From Bacteroidales bacterium (GTDB lineage: Bacteria; Bacteroidota; Bacteroidia; Bacteroidales; UBA932): a stretch of DNA of 54,363 nucleotides. Shown one piece after another: positions 25,173 through 35,600 of the stretch. The translations under genes and the position numbers were made by a program. Positions within the stretch are counted from its first letter, which is position 1. Each line of letters opens with the position of its first letter. The notes beneath the pieces are model-generated. The model searched no databases, was not told where the DNA came from, and was given only the letters and a program-made list of their open reading frames with translations. The stretch covers positions 1 through 54,363 of the forward strand of contig JAFURF010000021.1 of assembly GCA_017471965.1 (NCBI GenBank), written 5' to 3'.

Positions 25173-26903
25173 ATGAAGATTAAAATGAAAAAGATATTTT
25201 CAGCAATACTTTTATCGGGCCTGGTGCTGGCATCCTGCGAGTTTCAGCATCCGGAGGTCATAGTCCTTCCGGATCCGTCATTCGATGTCAGCGGACTTCA
25301 GGAGTATGCCGCCATCTCGATCTACGAGGAAGTTCCTGTAGATTTGAGTCTGTCCCGAGTATATGGCGTGTCAAAAGAAATGCATATAAACATTTCTTTT
25401 GACGAAGCACTGATTGCCGAGCATAATGAACTGTATGGCTCTTCATACACCCTTATGCCGTCAGAATATTATGATTGTCCTGAGCAGGCTGTCTTCGATG
25501 CCAATACCAAGAAGACGACTCTGCCTGTAAAGGTCTATGTTGAGAAACTCGTTGCAGACAAGGGTCTTGCTGCAGCAAACAATATGGTGATTCCTGTGCA
25601 TATGACGTCGGCTTCAGAGGAAATAGAAGATGCTGCCAATATGGGCAAGGTCTTGATGAAGATGAAGATCGACACTCCAAAGATTGAGGTGGATGTTCCA
25701 GATCCTTCAAAACTCGAATTCATCTCAGCATTCCCTATCAAGCAGACAATACAGGTTGCAGCCGCTGCAAACTTCACTACATTGGATGTTGCCAAGGTGG
25801 CATTCAAGGTAGATGAGACTAAGGTGGATGCTTTCAACACTGCAAATGGAACTTCGCATGTGCTCCTCCCGGCAGGAACATATACCATAAAAGAAGACGT
25901 GTTTGACGCTGAGACTCTCAGTCTTGTCAGTGATATTGAGTTTGACTGTGCATCTCTTAGCGAGGACAACACATACATTCTTCCTCTGGTGATGACACAG
26001 ACTGATGTATATGAGGTCACTCAGACTGCTCCTGTCTATGTTGTCGTGGAACTTGCAGAACTCAAGATTTCTGTTGTAAGCGGCGGTGAACTTGTGACTG
26101 TAAAGAATAGGAAAGGTGTAATGACTGCTGTTCTTAACTCTCCTATCACCAGCGACTTTGATGTCAATTTCAGGTATGATGCAGCAAAGGTTGCAGAGTA
26201 CAATGCTGCAAACGGTACTTCATATGAGGCTCCTGACGCATCTAAGATTACCATTACACCATCTGTTGTTCCAGCCGGTGAACTTCAGGCAGAAGTGGCA
26301 TTTGAGATAGACTGGGCTGACAAACCATATGATGACGGTGTGAGCCTTCTTCTTCCATTGACTCTTGATGGTATTCTTGAAGGCACCACTATCATTGGTG
26401 AGAAGACTGTATATGTGGAACTTATCAAGACGCTTTCAGGCAATTGGATAGTTGAAGAGGTTGAGACTGTCCATAGGGCAGCAGTCAGCGGTACATGGGG
26501 TGAGTTGGTAGGCTCTACTATCTGGCTTGCTGATGGTGTGACACCGGTAGATAAGGTTACAAAACCTGCCTCAGATGCGAACCATAAATATGTGTTCGTA
26601 TATGGTGGTGGATGGACTGACGGTATCATGTATTTCGATGTCGATTTTGCTAATGAGATCGAAGGAAAACCGGGATGCCATCCGATTATAAACATGCAGG
26701 ATCGTGTTCAGGCCGGTTGGCCTGGCGGTTATGATACTGTCACTCAGTATAACTGTTACTTTGATGGCGTGAACGAAGAGTTCCACTGGGATTTCACAAT
26801 CCTCGGATGGTGGGGACCAGGAGGAGGTGGCGGAGCAGCCCTTGAAGATCCTTCACACGTTCCTGGATATATCAAGTCTGGCCGTATGCATAGCAAGCGG
26901 TAA
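25173..26903 (+). CDS. DUF1735-repeat surface lipoprotein (probable glycan binding)
   Basis: A 576-residue lipoprotein (LSGLVLASCEFQHPE). Residues about 38-410 hold three repeats of the DUF1735 type. They are recognisable by recurrent INISFDEALIAEHNELYGSSYTLMP, FKVDETKVDAFNTANGTSHVLLP and FRYDAAKVAEYNAANGTSYEAP. The last 150 residues form a different, aromatic- and Gly-rich domain (YVFVYGGGWTDGIMYFDVDF; FTILGWWGPGGGGGA). Proteins of this build usually follow susCD and are thought to bind glycan at the surface. Some carry a lectin-like C-terminal domain. No catalytic motif is visible. It lies 41 bp after SusD and is followed by a hairpin that may reduce read-through to the proteases. Confidence 0.8.
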   Translation: MKIKMKKIFSAILLSGLVLASCEFQHPEVIVLPDPSFDVSGLQEYAAISIYEEVPVDLSLSRVYGVSKEMHINISFDEALIAEHNELYGSSYTLMPSEYYDCPEQAVFDANTKKTTLPVKVYVEKLVADKGLAAANNMVIPVHMTSASEEIEDAANMGKVLMKMKIDTPKIEVDVPDPSKLEFISAFPIKQTIQVAAAANFTTLDVAKVAFKVDETKVDAFNTANGTSHVLLPAGTYTIKEDVFDAETLSLVSDIEFDCASLSEDNTYILPLVMTQTDVYEVTQTAPVYVVVELAELKISVVSGGELVTVKNRKGVMTAVLNSPITSDFDVNFRYDAAKVAEYNAANGTSYEAPDASKITITPSVVPAGELQAEVAFEIDWADKPYDDGVSLLLPLTLDGILEGTTIIGEKTVYVELIKTLSGNWIVEEVETVHRAAVSGTWGELVGSTIWLADGVTPVDKVTKPASDANHKYVFVYGGGWTDGIMYFDVDFANEIEGKPGCHPIINMQDRVQAGWPGGYDTVTQYNCYFDGVNEEFHWDFTILGWWGPGGGGGAALEDPSHVPGYIKSGRMHSKR

Positions 26904-26923
26904 TAATAGTTTTAGTCACGTTT

Positions 26924-26954
26924 CCAAGGCGGGCCAATCCTGAGCCCGCTTTGG
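26924..26954 (+). terminator. Hairpin between the DUF1735 gene and the first M60-like gene
   Basis: An 11-bp stem (26924-26934 and 26944-26954, arm CCAAGGCGGGC with one G:T pair) follows the stop by about 20 bp. No T-run follows, only ATTTATTTG, so it is more likely a partial terminator or RNA-stability element within the operon than a full stop. Confidence 0.45.
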
Positions 26955-26971
26955 ATTTATTTGTTTAAGTC

Positions 26972-28387
26972 ATGACTCGTCTTTTCAATGTTCTGTTTTG
27001 TTTTCTGATGGTGTCTGTTTCGTGCTCAAAGTCAGGGAATGTAACTGATCCTGGGACTGATGTGCCGGGAAGCGAGGTGGAGAAACCTTCAATTGATACC
27101 GATGATGAATTTTCTACAATAGTCGGCAATGCCGATATGGAAAAAGATGTGTCTCTGGACCTTAAGTCCGAGGCCATGGAAGGAAACTGGAGTTATCTCG
27201 GAGGATGGCATCAGGAGCGTGCCAAGGTCTATCATGTTGAAAACAGAGGATATAAGGGAAGCCGATGTCTGGCCATTCATGCGGACCAGACAGTCGATGT
27301 AGGGTTCGGCCAGGTCATAAAACTCATTCCTGACCAGCCATATAAGATCAGTGCCCGCGTAAAGACAGAAAATGTCAGTGGAGGGGCCGGTGCCCACCTT
27401 TCGCTAGATTATCTCTGGGCACCGAGATCGGCTCCTGTGACCGGTACTACAGACTGGACTAACGTCACTCTGGAAATAGAGCCTCCGACCGAAGAGGTCG
27501 TCCTTTGCCTGAAATTAGGTGGAACTGCAGCAGATTGTTCTGGGGTTGCGTATTTCGACAATGTGACCGTAAGGTACAATGATGACCTTTATATAAAGGA
27601 AAGCGACCATCTGAAACTGGTTATTGACAAGAGCCACCTTTCTGTGGGAGAAAATTACATAGAGGAATGTCTTGCCAGACTGGATCAGGCCTACCTTGCA
27701 TATAAGGAACTTTTCAGGGGTAAGATCCCGTACGAAAAGGACCGCATGGTGATCAGGGCTGCTCCCGGGATTGATGCATGGGCTTATGCCGGTGATCCTA
27801 TCCAGTGGAACAGCGATTATATAGCATCTACTCTGATGCAGTTGAAGAAGGGTGACTGGGTCTTCGGCATCCTTCATGAAATGGGACATAATTTTGCTCC
27901 CGGAAGATTCAACGGTACATATGCGTGGAATTTCAACGAAGAACTTTTTGCAAATTTCCGAATGTATTATGTATTGGATAAACTCAATGCTACTATTGTG
28001 CAGACTGCAAACATATACAATCCGGATGGCACATACACCAGTGTCGAAAAGAGTTATGTCGGAAAGGAGATCATGCAGTTGTATAAGTCCGAGTGCAGCA
28101 ACGGTTACGATATGACCATTGCCAAGGGACGTGCCGTAGAGATGGGCAATGCACTATGCTACTGCCTCTGCCGTATGGTTGATAAATACGGTTGGCAACT
28201 TTGGATGGACACTTATGAATATCTTTATAATATAACGCCGGAACAGAAACCTGAAGCCGGCATGACCGGATGGGACAAGTTCGAATATCTCATGGATGCT
28301 CTTTCGATGCACAACTATGAGGATGTGAGAAAATCATTCACTAAGGCGGAACTCAATGTAATAAAGGAATATCTTCAGACACAATAA
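26972..28387 (+). CDS. M60-like zinc metalloprotease lipoprotein with N-terminal carbohydrate-binding-like domain (copy 1)
   Basis: A 471-residue lipoprotein (LMVSVSCSKSG). Residues about 50-205 resemble a CBM4/9/22-type beta-sandwich (ADMEKD...GNWSYLGGW...GYKGSRCLAI...YKISARVKT...VAYFDNVTV). The catalytic part has H302-E303-x-x-H306 (LHEMGHNFAP) and a downstream Glu at 323/324 in FNEELFANF, 16-17 residues after the second His. This matches the HExxH-X(8-28)-E gluzincin pattern of the M60/enhancin group, whose Bacteroidetes members cleave mucin-type O-glycoproteins. It is predicted to be surface-exposed and to bind the glycan while cutting the peptide. The next gene, 14 bp on, is a paralogue. 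The MEROPS family is inferred from the motif and context, not from alignment. Confidence 0.78.
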   Translation: MTRLFNVLFCFLMVSVSCSKSGNVTDPGTDVPGSEVEKPSIDTDDEFSTIVGNADMEKDVSLDLKSEAMEGNWSYLGGWHQERAKVYHVENRGYKGSRCLAIHADQTVDVGFGQVIKLIPDQPYKISARVKTENVSGGAGAHLSLDYLWAPRSAPVTGTTDWTNVTLEIEPPTEEVVLCLKLGGTAADCSGVAYFDNVTVRYNDDLYIKESDHLKLVIDKSHLSVGENYIEECLARLDQAYLAYKELFRGKIPYEKDRMVIRAAPGIDAWAYAGDPIQWNSDYIASTLMQLKKGDWVFGILHEMGHNFAPGRFNGTYAWNFNEELFANFRMYYVLDKLNATIVQTANIYNPDGTYTSVEKSYVGKEIMQLYKSECSNGYDMTIAKGRAVEMGNALCYCLCRMVDKYGWQLWMDTYEYLYNITPEQKPEAGMTGWDKFEYLMDALSMHNYEDVRKSFTKAELNVIKEYLQTQ

Positions 28388-28401
28388 ATAGGGGGACACA
28401 T

Positions 28402-29868
28402 ATGAAACTACAAGCATTTTTAATGTCATTGATGGTGTTGGCTGTATCATGCACCAAACCTGATAACGGACTTCCTGAAAATGAGAAGCCTGGAAACGAG
28501 GAAAATACAGAGACTCCGGTTACTCCGGAAATTCCCGAGCCGGAAGTAAATTACGTTGTTAACGGTGATATGGAGGAGGAGGTGTCCACAGACATCGTGA
28601 AGGATGCCGTCGCGGGCAAATGGGTTTACCTTGGCGGGTGGAACAACGAAGCGGCCAAAATTGCATATGAGGCAGACAGGGGAGTGAAAGGCTCCAGATG
28701 CCTTTCCATTCTTGCTATGAATGAGGATGTCGATGTGATGTTTGCTCAGAAAGTGACAGGCCTTGAGCCGGGAGGCTATTACAAGGCAACAGCAAAGGTG
28801 AAGACTGACATGATCTCTGGTGGCAAGGGTGCTAACATGTGTATGGATTATCTGTGGGCTCCATCTTCCGACGGGATGCTGGGTTCGACCCATAATAAAT
28901 GGGAGAATATTGAGTTTGATGTCGATGATGTTCCGGAATCAGGAGAGATCGTTCTCTGCCTGAGGCTTGGCAATACGGCTGCTTCTTCTACGGGACTTGT
29001 ATATTGGGATGATGTGAAACTCGTTGAAAACCAGGATCTCTATATCCGTACCAGCAAGCACCTCCGCCTTGTGGTGGATAAGGAGGATGTGAGGATTTCT
29101 GATGCAGCCATAGATGCATGGCTTGCTAATCTTGACAAGGTATATGAGGCGTATGAAGAACTCTTCAGCGGCATGGTGCCTTTCGATGGAAAGATCACGA
29201 CTATACGTGCTGCGACCATCGGAGCATGGGCCTTTGCCGGCAATCCTATACAATGGAACCGGGACTATATCTCCGAGGCGCTGTCCCTTGTGGCCCGTGG
29301 AGACTGGTGTTTCGGACTCATGCATGAGATCGGTCACAATTTTGCTCCATACATGAATAACGGCACATACACCTTCGACTTCAATGAGGAACTGTTTGCC
29401 AACTTCCGCATGTTCTATGCTCTTGAGAAACTGAATGCAACAGTGATCACGACAGCCTCTGTCCCGCAGGAAGACGGGACTTATGTGTCACAGGAGAAGA
29501 CTTATCATGGAGCGGAACTTCTTAAGTTGTATGAGTCGGAGACCACCAACTGCTTCGACCGTACAGTCAAGGCAGGAAAGGCCGAGGAAATGGGTAACGC
29601 ACTTTGCTACATGCTCATCAAGATCAAGGAAAAATATGGTTGGGAACTTTATCAGAAGGCCTTCCTTGACTTGTATAACCGTCCACGCAACCAGGAGGAA
29701 GAGAAGACGATGAACCACTGGGAACGTCTTGAATATTTCCTGGACTGTCTCAATGTGCATGCACGAGAGATTACCGGCAAACCGGGCGAGAATGTCCGCA
29801 GTTGCTTCTCTACTCCTGAATGGAATACCGTAAAGGCTTATCTGTCAACTCAGAAAGATCAATGGTAA
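28402..29868 (+). CDS. M60-like zinc metalloprotease lipoprotein with N-terminal carbohydrate-binding-like domain (copy 2)
   Basis: A 488-residue paralogue of the preceding gene. The lipobox is MVLAVSCTKP. It is followed by a Pro/Glu-rich linker (residues about 20-50) that would hold the enzyme off the membrane. The beta-sandwich domain runs about 52-210 (NGDMEEE, YLGGWNNEAAK, GVKGSRCLSIL, LVYWDDVKLV). The metal site is H308-E309-x-x-H312 (MHEIGHNFAP) with candidate third ligand E329/E330 in FNEELFANF. Tandem copies in one operon suggest different cleavage specificities on the same class of glycoprotein. It starts 14 bp after copy 1. A 67-bp gap separates it from the esterase gene. Confidence 0.78.
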   Translation: MKLQAFLMSLMVLAVSCTKPDNGLPENEKPGNEENTETPVTPEIPEPEVNYVVNGDMEEEVSTDIVKDAVAGKWVYLGGWNNEAAKIAYEADRGVKGSRCLSILAMNEDVDVMFAQKVTGLEPGGYYKATAKVKTDMISGGKGANMCMDYLWAPSSDGMLGSTHNKWENIEFDVDDVPESGEIVLCLRLGNTAASSTGLVYWDDVKLVENQDLYIRTSKHLRLVVDKEDVRISDAAIDAWLANLDKVYEAYEELFSGMVPFDGKITTIRAATIGAWAFAGNPIQWNRDYISEALSLVARGDWCFGLMHEIGHNFAPYMNNGTYTFDFNEELFANFRMFYALEKLNATVITTASVPQEDGTYVSQEKTYHGAELLKLYESETTNCFDRTVKAGKAEEMGNALCYMLIKIKEKYGWELYQKAFLDLYNRPRNQEEEKTMNHWERLEYFLDCLNVHAREITGKPGENVRSCFSTPEWNTVKAYLSTQKDQW

Positions 29869-29935
29869 TATTTCAACCATAAATCATCAACTACTGACGA
29901 AACATTTTATTGAAAGTTAAAATTTGGTCGGGATT

Positions 29936-31435
29936 ATGAGAAAGTCGTTTCTTCTTGCCGTCATGGCAATACTTCCGTTTGCAATGCATGCGGAGGTCAG
30001 ACTTCCTTCCGTTCTCGGAAGCAACATGGTTCTTCAACGCAATACTGAGGTGAACCTCTGGGGAACCGCAGAAGCAGGAAAGACCGTTACCGTGGAGACT
30101 TCATGGAACGGTGCAAAATACAAGGTAAAGGCAGACTCTGAGGGAGCATGGCGCCTCAAGGTCGTTACCGGTGAGGCCGGAGGCCCATATACCATCACAT
30201 TCAGCGACGGCAGGAAGACCGTTCTGGACAACATCCTCCTCGGCGAGGTGTGGATCTGCGGCGGTCAGTCGAACATGGAGATGCCTGTATGCGGCTTCAT
30301 GTATCAGCCGGTGGAGGGCTCTTCCAAGGCTATTCTTTATTCTGCAACCGAGACACCGAATGTGAGGATGTTCACCGTCCCGCGCAAATCTGCCAAGGAA
30401 CCTCAAGTGGATTGTGGAGGAGAATGGATGGTCTCAAATCCTGAAGGCGTATGCTCGTTCTCTGCTGTGGGCTACTTTTTCGGAAAGGCTCTGACTCAGG
30501 CGCTTGGCGGTATTCCTGTCGGACTTATATCGGCAAACTGGGGCGGCAGCCGTATAGAGTGCTGGATGACGGAAGAGGCAATAGATGGTACCGAGGGCAT
30601 CAATCATGAGATTGCAAAGAACGGAAATGGAGAGACCAGCGCGCCGCAGATGCTTTATAATGGTCTCATACATCCTGTCAAGGATTTCACTGCGAAGGGA
30701 TTCATCTGGTATCAGGGATGTTCCAACAGACATAATTGGTTTGATTACAAGAACCTGATGGTTTCGCTTGTAAAGTTCTGGAGAGAGTCATGGGGTAACG
30801 CTGAAATGCCTTTCTACTATACGCAACTTGCACCATATACATATGAAGGAGACAATCTTCGCTCTCTTCCTCTTGTGATCGAGGCTCAGTATCAGGCTAT
30901 GGCAGAAATTCCGCATTCAGGAATCGCTGCTACTACTGATCTGGGCAACCGTACCTGTATTCATCCATCTGAGAAGATTCAGGTCGGAGAGCGTCTTGCA
31001 TATCTTGCATTGGCGAATGACTACGGCTTGAAGGGTATTCCTCGTCCAGCGCCTACATTCAAGGAAATGGAAGTCATCAAGGATGAAAGGAGAGGAAACA
31101 TGCTTGTCCTCAGTTTCAACAATCTGTCGAAGATATATGAGTGGAACGACCCTGACAGTTTTCAGGGATACCGGAAGGATGGTTACTGCACTCCGGCAGG
31201 ATTTGAGATTGCAGGTGAAGACAAAGTGTGGCATAAGGCCAAAGGAAACTACCGTTGGTGGGAAAACCGTATCGAGGTGTGGTCTGAGGATGTCCCGGAT
31301 CCTGTCGCTGTCCGTTATGCGTTCTGCAATTTCCCTGCGGATGCCAATGTCGTGACTACCATGGGACAGCCTATGCCTCCGTTCCGTACCGACAATTGGG
31401 AGATTCCTGCAGAAGAGATAGGAAAGATACAATAG
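29936..31435 (+). CDS. Sialate O-acetylesterase-type SGNH esterase (copy A)
   Basis: A 499-residue secreted protein (signal MRKSFLLAVMAILPFAMHA) of the sialate-O-acetylesterase/SASA type. Nucleophile S112 lies in CGGQSNMEMP. Other family blocks are NWGGSRIECWM, GFIWYQGCSN and the Asp/His block TDLGNRTCIHPSEK...GERLAYLALA. An N-terminal beta-domain (residues 20-105) precedes the esterase core. It would remove O-acetyl groups, on sialic acid or other sugars, that block glycosidases. ATG 29936 is used in place of the in-frame TTG at 29924. The first 120 codons are almost identical in DNA to the copy at 47604, although the rest has diverged. It is followed after 14 bp by a metzincin-like protease. 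Confidence 0.88.
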   Translation: MRKSFLLAVMAILPFAMHAEVRLPSVLGSNMVLQRNTEVNLWGTAEAGKTVTVETSWNGAKYKVKADSEGAWRLKVVTGEAGGPYTITFSDGRKTVLDNILLGEVWICGGQSNMEMPVCGFMYQPVEGSSKAILYSATETPNVRMFTVPRKSAKEPQVDCGGEWMVSNPEGVCSFSAVGYFFGKALTQALGGIPVGLISANWGGSRIECWMTEEAIDGTEGINHEIAKNGNGETSAPQMLYNGLIHPVKDFTAKGFIWYQGCSNRHNWFDYKNLMVSLVKFWRESWGNAEMPFYYTQLAPYTYEGDNLRSLPLVIEAQYQAMAEIPHSGIAATTDLGNRTCIHPSEKIQVGERLAYLALANDYGLKGIPRPAPTFKEMEVIKDERRGNMLVLSFNNLSKIYEWNDPDSFQGYRKDGYCTPAGFEIAGEDKVWHKAKGNYRWWENRIEVWSEDVPDPVAVRYAFCNFPADANVVTTMGQPMPPFRTDNWEIPAEEIGKIQ

Positions 31436-31449
31436 AGAACTGAAATCAC

Positions 31450-32475
31450 ATGAAGAAATCATTTTTGACGGCAATCCTGTTTGCCATGTTCTGCTGCGGC
31501 TCTTTTGCCCAGCCGATTTATAGATTTACCGTTAAGGTAGGTATTGATTGCGAGTCTGTCGATTCTCTCGGAGGAGAGGATAATGTAAGACGCCAGATTG
31601 CGAGAATGTTTGACAAAGTCAACAGGGCCTTCAATCATACGCGTCAGTTCAATGCCGTATATGATTTTGTGGTTGATTGGGATGCTTTCTATATCTATGA
31701 CGGCGTTTCCACCGATGAGGTCCACAAGCCGCACCCGGATCATGATTATCTTGTCATCATCGATGGATATAAGTCTGATCCGAGAGAGGCCGGCGGCGGA
31801 TGGTATGGTGGCGAAATCCTGACCGTGTACCATTCCAGGATTCATAATGACCATTTCAATGATCCTTTCGAGCCGGGAGCAATCGACGGGATAATCCATG
31901 AATTCGGTCATGGACGAGGTATGCCTGACATCTATGCAATGAAGGTGGATGCCGACAAGAATCCTATTGCTCCGATAGGATGTATGGGGACTAAGTGTAT
32001 CATGGATTATCCTTACGGTGAGACTTTCTGGAGTAAGTATGCGGTGAATATGATAAATCTGTCTGCCGACAAGATGGTCGATATTGACAGACTTGTTCAG
32101 GCGATGTGTCCGGATTATCTTTCCTTCAATGTCGTCGGTCCTGACGGTAAGCCGGTGAAAGGTGCTGAGATCACCTTCTATCCTGTAGGCTGGTATTCAT
32201 ATAGCGTATCTCCTGATCCTGTACATTCTGTCAGGACCGGAGCCGACGGAAGTGTCACATTAAAGTCCGGGAAGGTGTTCCCTAAGACGCACAGTTTCGG
32301 ACTCAAGTACCCGAATGCATTTGTCAAGGCGGAATATGACGGTATGACAGCATATGCTTGGCTGCCTCTTTACGATATCGAGAATGCCGTCTTCGAAGGT
32401 AAGGATACATATACTCTTGGCCTCAGTCTGAAGGATTCGAAGCCGTCTTCGCCTAAAGATTTTGTCATCAGATAG
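31450..32475 (+). CDS. Metzincin-like secreted zinc protease, HExxHxxGxxD type (copy A)
   Basis: A 341-residue secreted protein (signal MKKSFLTAILFAMFCCGSFAQ). The motif H150-E151-F-G-H154-G-R-G-M-P-D160 fits the extended HExxHxxGxxD zinc site seen in Asp-type metzincins and M6-like peptidases. M185 in CIMDYPYG, 25 residues later, sits where a Met-turn is expected. Residues 22-145 are an unrecognised N-terminal part with an almost invariant region between the two copies in this window (RFTVKVGID, AVYDFVVDWDAFYIY, VHKPHP). Residues about 225-320 resemble an Ig-like/carboxypeptidase-regulatory beta domain (GPDGKPVKGAEITFYP). I cannot place it in a named family. It is the last gene of half A and a new promoter region follows. 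Confidence 0.7.
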   Translation: MKKSFLTAILFAMFCCGSFAQPIYRFTVKVGIDCESVDSLGGEDNVRRQIARMFDKVNRAFNHTRQFNAVYDFVVDWDAFYIYDGVSTDEVHKPHPDHDYLVIIDGYKSDPREAGGGWYGGEILTVYHSRIHNDHFNDPFEPGAIDGIIHEFGHGRGMPDIYAMKVDADKNPIAPIGCMGTKCIMDYPYGETFWSKYAVNMINLSADKMVDIDRLVQAMCPDYLSFNVVGPDGKPVKGAEITFYPVGWYSYSVSPDPVHSVRTGADGSVTLKSGKVFPKTHSFGLKYPNAFVKAEYDGMTAYAWLPLYDIENAVFEGKDTYTLGLSLKDSKPSSPKDFVIR

Positions 32476-32673
32476 ATTGTTGTAAAATCGTCTTGTTATA
32501 TAATATTTGTGTTGGAAACTGTTCGGATGTAATGTTGCTGGGGTGTAGTTTGGACAAAAGTTGCATTTATGGATACGATTATTGTATTTTGCAATGTGTA
32601 TCCTGCGTAACTTGCCTCTTGGTCAGAAAATCTGACCGTGACTAAACTATTATTAACTCTAAAACAAAGCAAA
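32476..32673 (+). promoter_or_regulatory. Promoter/operator region of the second SusCD operon
   Basis: TTTGGACAAAAGTTGCAT at 32549-32566 shares 15 of 18 bases with the motif upstream of SusC1. Two start sites are possible. TTG (32561-32563) with TATTTTGC (32585-32592) is a constitutive-type promoter. TAACTTG at 32608-32614 lies 41 bp after the motif, matching the 39-bp spacing to TAACTTTG at SusC1. The leader ends in TTATTAACTCTAAAA (32650-32664), like that of SusC1. No gene is visible here. Confidence 0.6.
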
Positions 32674-35600
32674 ATGAAGAAATTTAGGCTTCTTTCATGG
32701 CTTTTCGTGGCAATCTTTGCCCTCGTAGGAAGCAATGCTTTTGCTCAGACAAAGGTACGCGGTACCGTAGTTGACGAGCAGGGACTTCCTATCATGGGTG
32801 CTGGTGTCATGGCAAGCCAAAATGTCGGAACAGTCACCGATATTGACGGAAACTTTGAACTCACACTCAAGGATTCCGACAAGTTCGTTGAGGTTTCTTA
32901 TCTCGGTTATGAGACTGTGCAGGTAGCAGTCGCTCCTGTAATGAACATCCAACTCCAGCCGGATTCGCAGTTCCTCGATGAGACTATCGTGGTTGCGTAC
33001 GGAACCACAAAGAAATCATCATTCACAGGTTCGGCTTCGGTAGTCAAGTCTGACGCCCTCAAGAAGTTCTCGGGAACAGGTTTCACTGACGCTCTTCAGG
33101 GTATGTCTGCCGGTGTGAATGTAACACAGGACGCCAGTAACCCGGGTGCTGAGGCACGTATCGCCATCCGTGGTGTCGCTAACATGGCAGGTTCTACCAC
33201 ACCTCTTTATGTAGTGGACGGTGTACCTTACGACGGATCGCTCAACTCTATCAACCCTAACGATATCGCATCACTTACTGTATTGAAGGACGCTGCTGCG
33301 GCTTCACTTTACGGTTCACGTGCTGCAAACGGTGTCGTCATCATCACTACCAAGACCGGTAAGAGCGGCAAGGTGAAGGTTAACGTCAACGCAAGTTGGG
33401 GTACTTCAGACAATGCTGTCGGTTATGGTAAGAAGGCTGACCCTAAGCAGACTCTCCTTCTTTATTGGGAAGGACTCTATAATGACAAGTTCTATTATGA
33501 GAACAGTCAGGAGCCAGGCAAGTGGACTTCACAGGCTGCCGGAGACTATGCAACCGAGACTCTCCTCGGTAAGGTGTTCACAAACAGAGGTAAGGATGAG
33601 AACGGCAATTCAATCATCGTTTCTCCATTCAAGCACATTGACGAGGACTGGGTGCTCCATGATGGTAAGGGTAACCCGCACATCAATCCTAACCTCGAGT
33701 ATGTATGGGATGAGTCTGACTGGGACTGGTATGGTTCATACTATAGCAGAAAACTCCGCCAGAACTACAGCATCGACATCTCAGGTGCTTCTGAGAACGG
33801 CAAGACCAACTACTTCGTTTCAGCAGGTATGCTCGACGATAACGGATATGGTGGAAGGGACTACTACAAGCGTTACTCATTCAGCGCTAACGTGAACTCT
33901 GAGATCAACAAATGGCTCTCAATGGGGGGGGCACTGAGGTACACTTACTATCGTCAGAATTCAGGCGGTGTTGCGCGTGCATTGAACTATAATATGACAG
34001 TTGCTTCTCCATATCTCCGTAACTCTTCAAACACTGATTGGGTCGTTTCTGAGGTAACAGGTACAAGAGCGCTCCAGTATGGTGCGTACACCTGTTACTT
34101 CGGTCAGCATCCTCTCGGCAACAGAGGTGACTACTGGGATAACGAGAACAACGACAGTTTCAACAGCAATGACGGTTCGAACATCAATGCCCGTTACTAT
34201 GCTCAGATCACTCTTCCTTACGGCATCAAGTTCAAGTCTACAGTAAACCTTGATGACAACACTTCACGTTCATATGGCTATGGTTCTGCTGTATGGGGTG
34301 GTGGCCAGCAGGCTCCTTGGGGAACTACCATCACTTCATCAGGTGGTAGCGCAGACCGCTCTACATATCAGATCATGTCAATAACCAACTCGAATATCCT
34401 TTCTTGGGACTATACATTCGCTGACAAGCACAATGTATCTGCTCTCGTAGGTCAGGAGTCTTATGCATACCGTACTGAGTATACTTACGGCGGTGGTTCA
34501 GGAATCTTCCAACTCAACCAGTTCCAGGTGGAGTCTTGTACCAAGGACTACTGGACAGGTTCTACCAGCGACCGTTATGCACTCCTTTCATGGATTGCAA
34601 AGGCTGACTACAACTATGACAACCGTTACTATGTGTCAGGATCGTTCCGTCGTGACGGTTCATCACGCTTCTCTCCTGAGTCACGTTGGGGTAACTTCTG
34701 GTCAGCAGGTGCATCATGGAGACTCTCTAACGAGAAGTTCATGGAGGATGCAACTTGGGTGAACAACCTCGTTATAAGAGGATCGTACGGTACTTCAGGT
34801 AACGACCGCCTTGTTCCTCGTTTGACAAACGGTAAGGCTGACGGAGAAGTTCTCTACGCTTATCAGGGAACATACGATTCAGACAACCTTTACGACGTCG
34901 CGGGTCTCAAGCCGGCCACTAAGGCAACTCCAGAACTCCACTGGGAGAAGAACAAGCAGTGGAATGTTGCCGCGGACTTCTCACTCTTCGGATGGTTGGA
35001 CGGTACTCTCGAGTACTACTCACGTAACTCTGACGGCCTCCTCTACTATCAGGAACTTCCGCTTTCTGCACAGGTAGGTGATGTAGCAGGTAAGAACGTG
35101 AACCTCGGTGACATCCGCAACAGCGGTCTTGAATTGACTCTCGGCTTCAATATCTTCAACCGTCAGAACTTCGGATGGAGACTCGATGCCAACCTCTCTA
35201 CTCTCAAGAATGAGGTGACATATCTCCCAACCGAGGTAGGTTTCTGGACAAATGTCGTCGCTCAGTATAAACTCGTCGAGGGTGGTTCACTCTATGACTT
35301 CTGGGCTTACCGGTTTGCAGGCATCAACTCGGAAACCGGTATGCCGGGTTACTATAAGAAGGACGGTTCAGTTGTTTACTCAACTAGCGAACTCGTTCAG
35401 GCAGAGGATGCCGAACTCATCGGTTCAGCACTTCCTAAGGCTTACGGATCAATCACAAACTCATTCAACTTCTACGGATTCGACTTCTCATTCATGCTTT
35501 ACTACTCACTCGGCGGACACATGTACTGCTACAACAAGTCAGAACTTGGAGCGTACAGCCGCGTAGGTGTATCGCCGGTATGGGATCTCGTGAAGGATCG

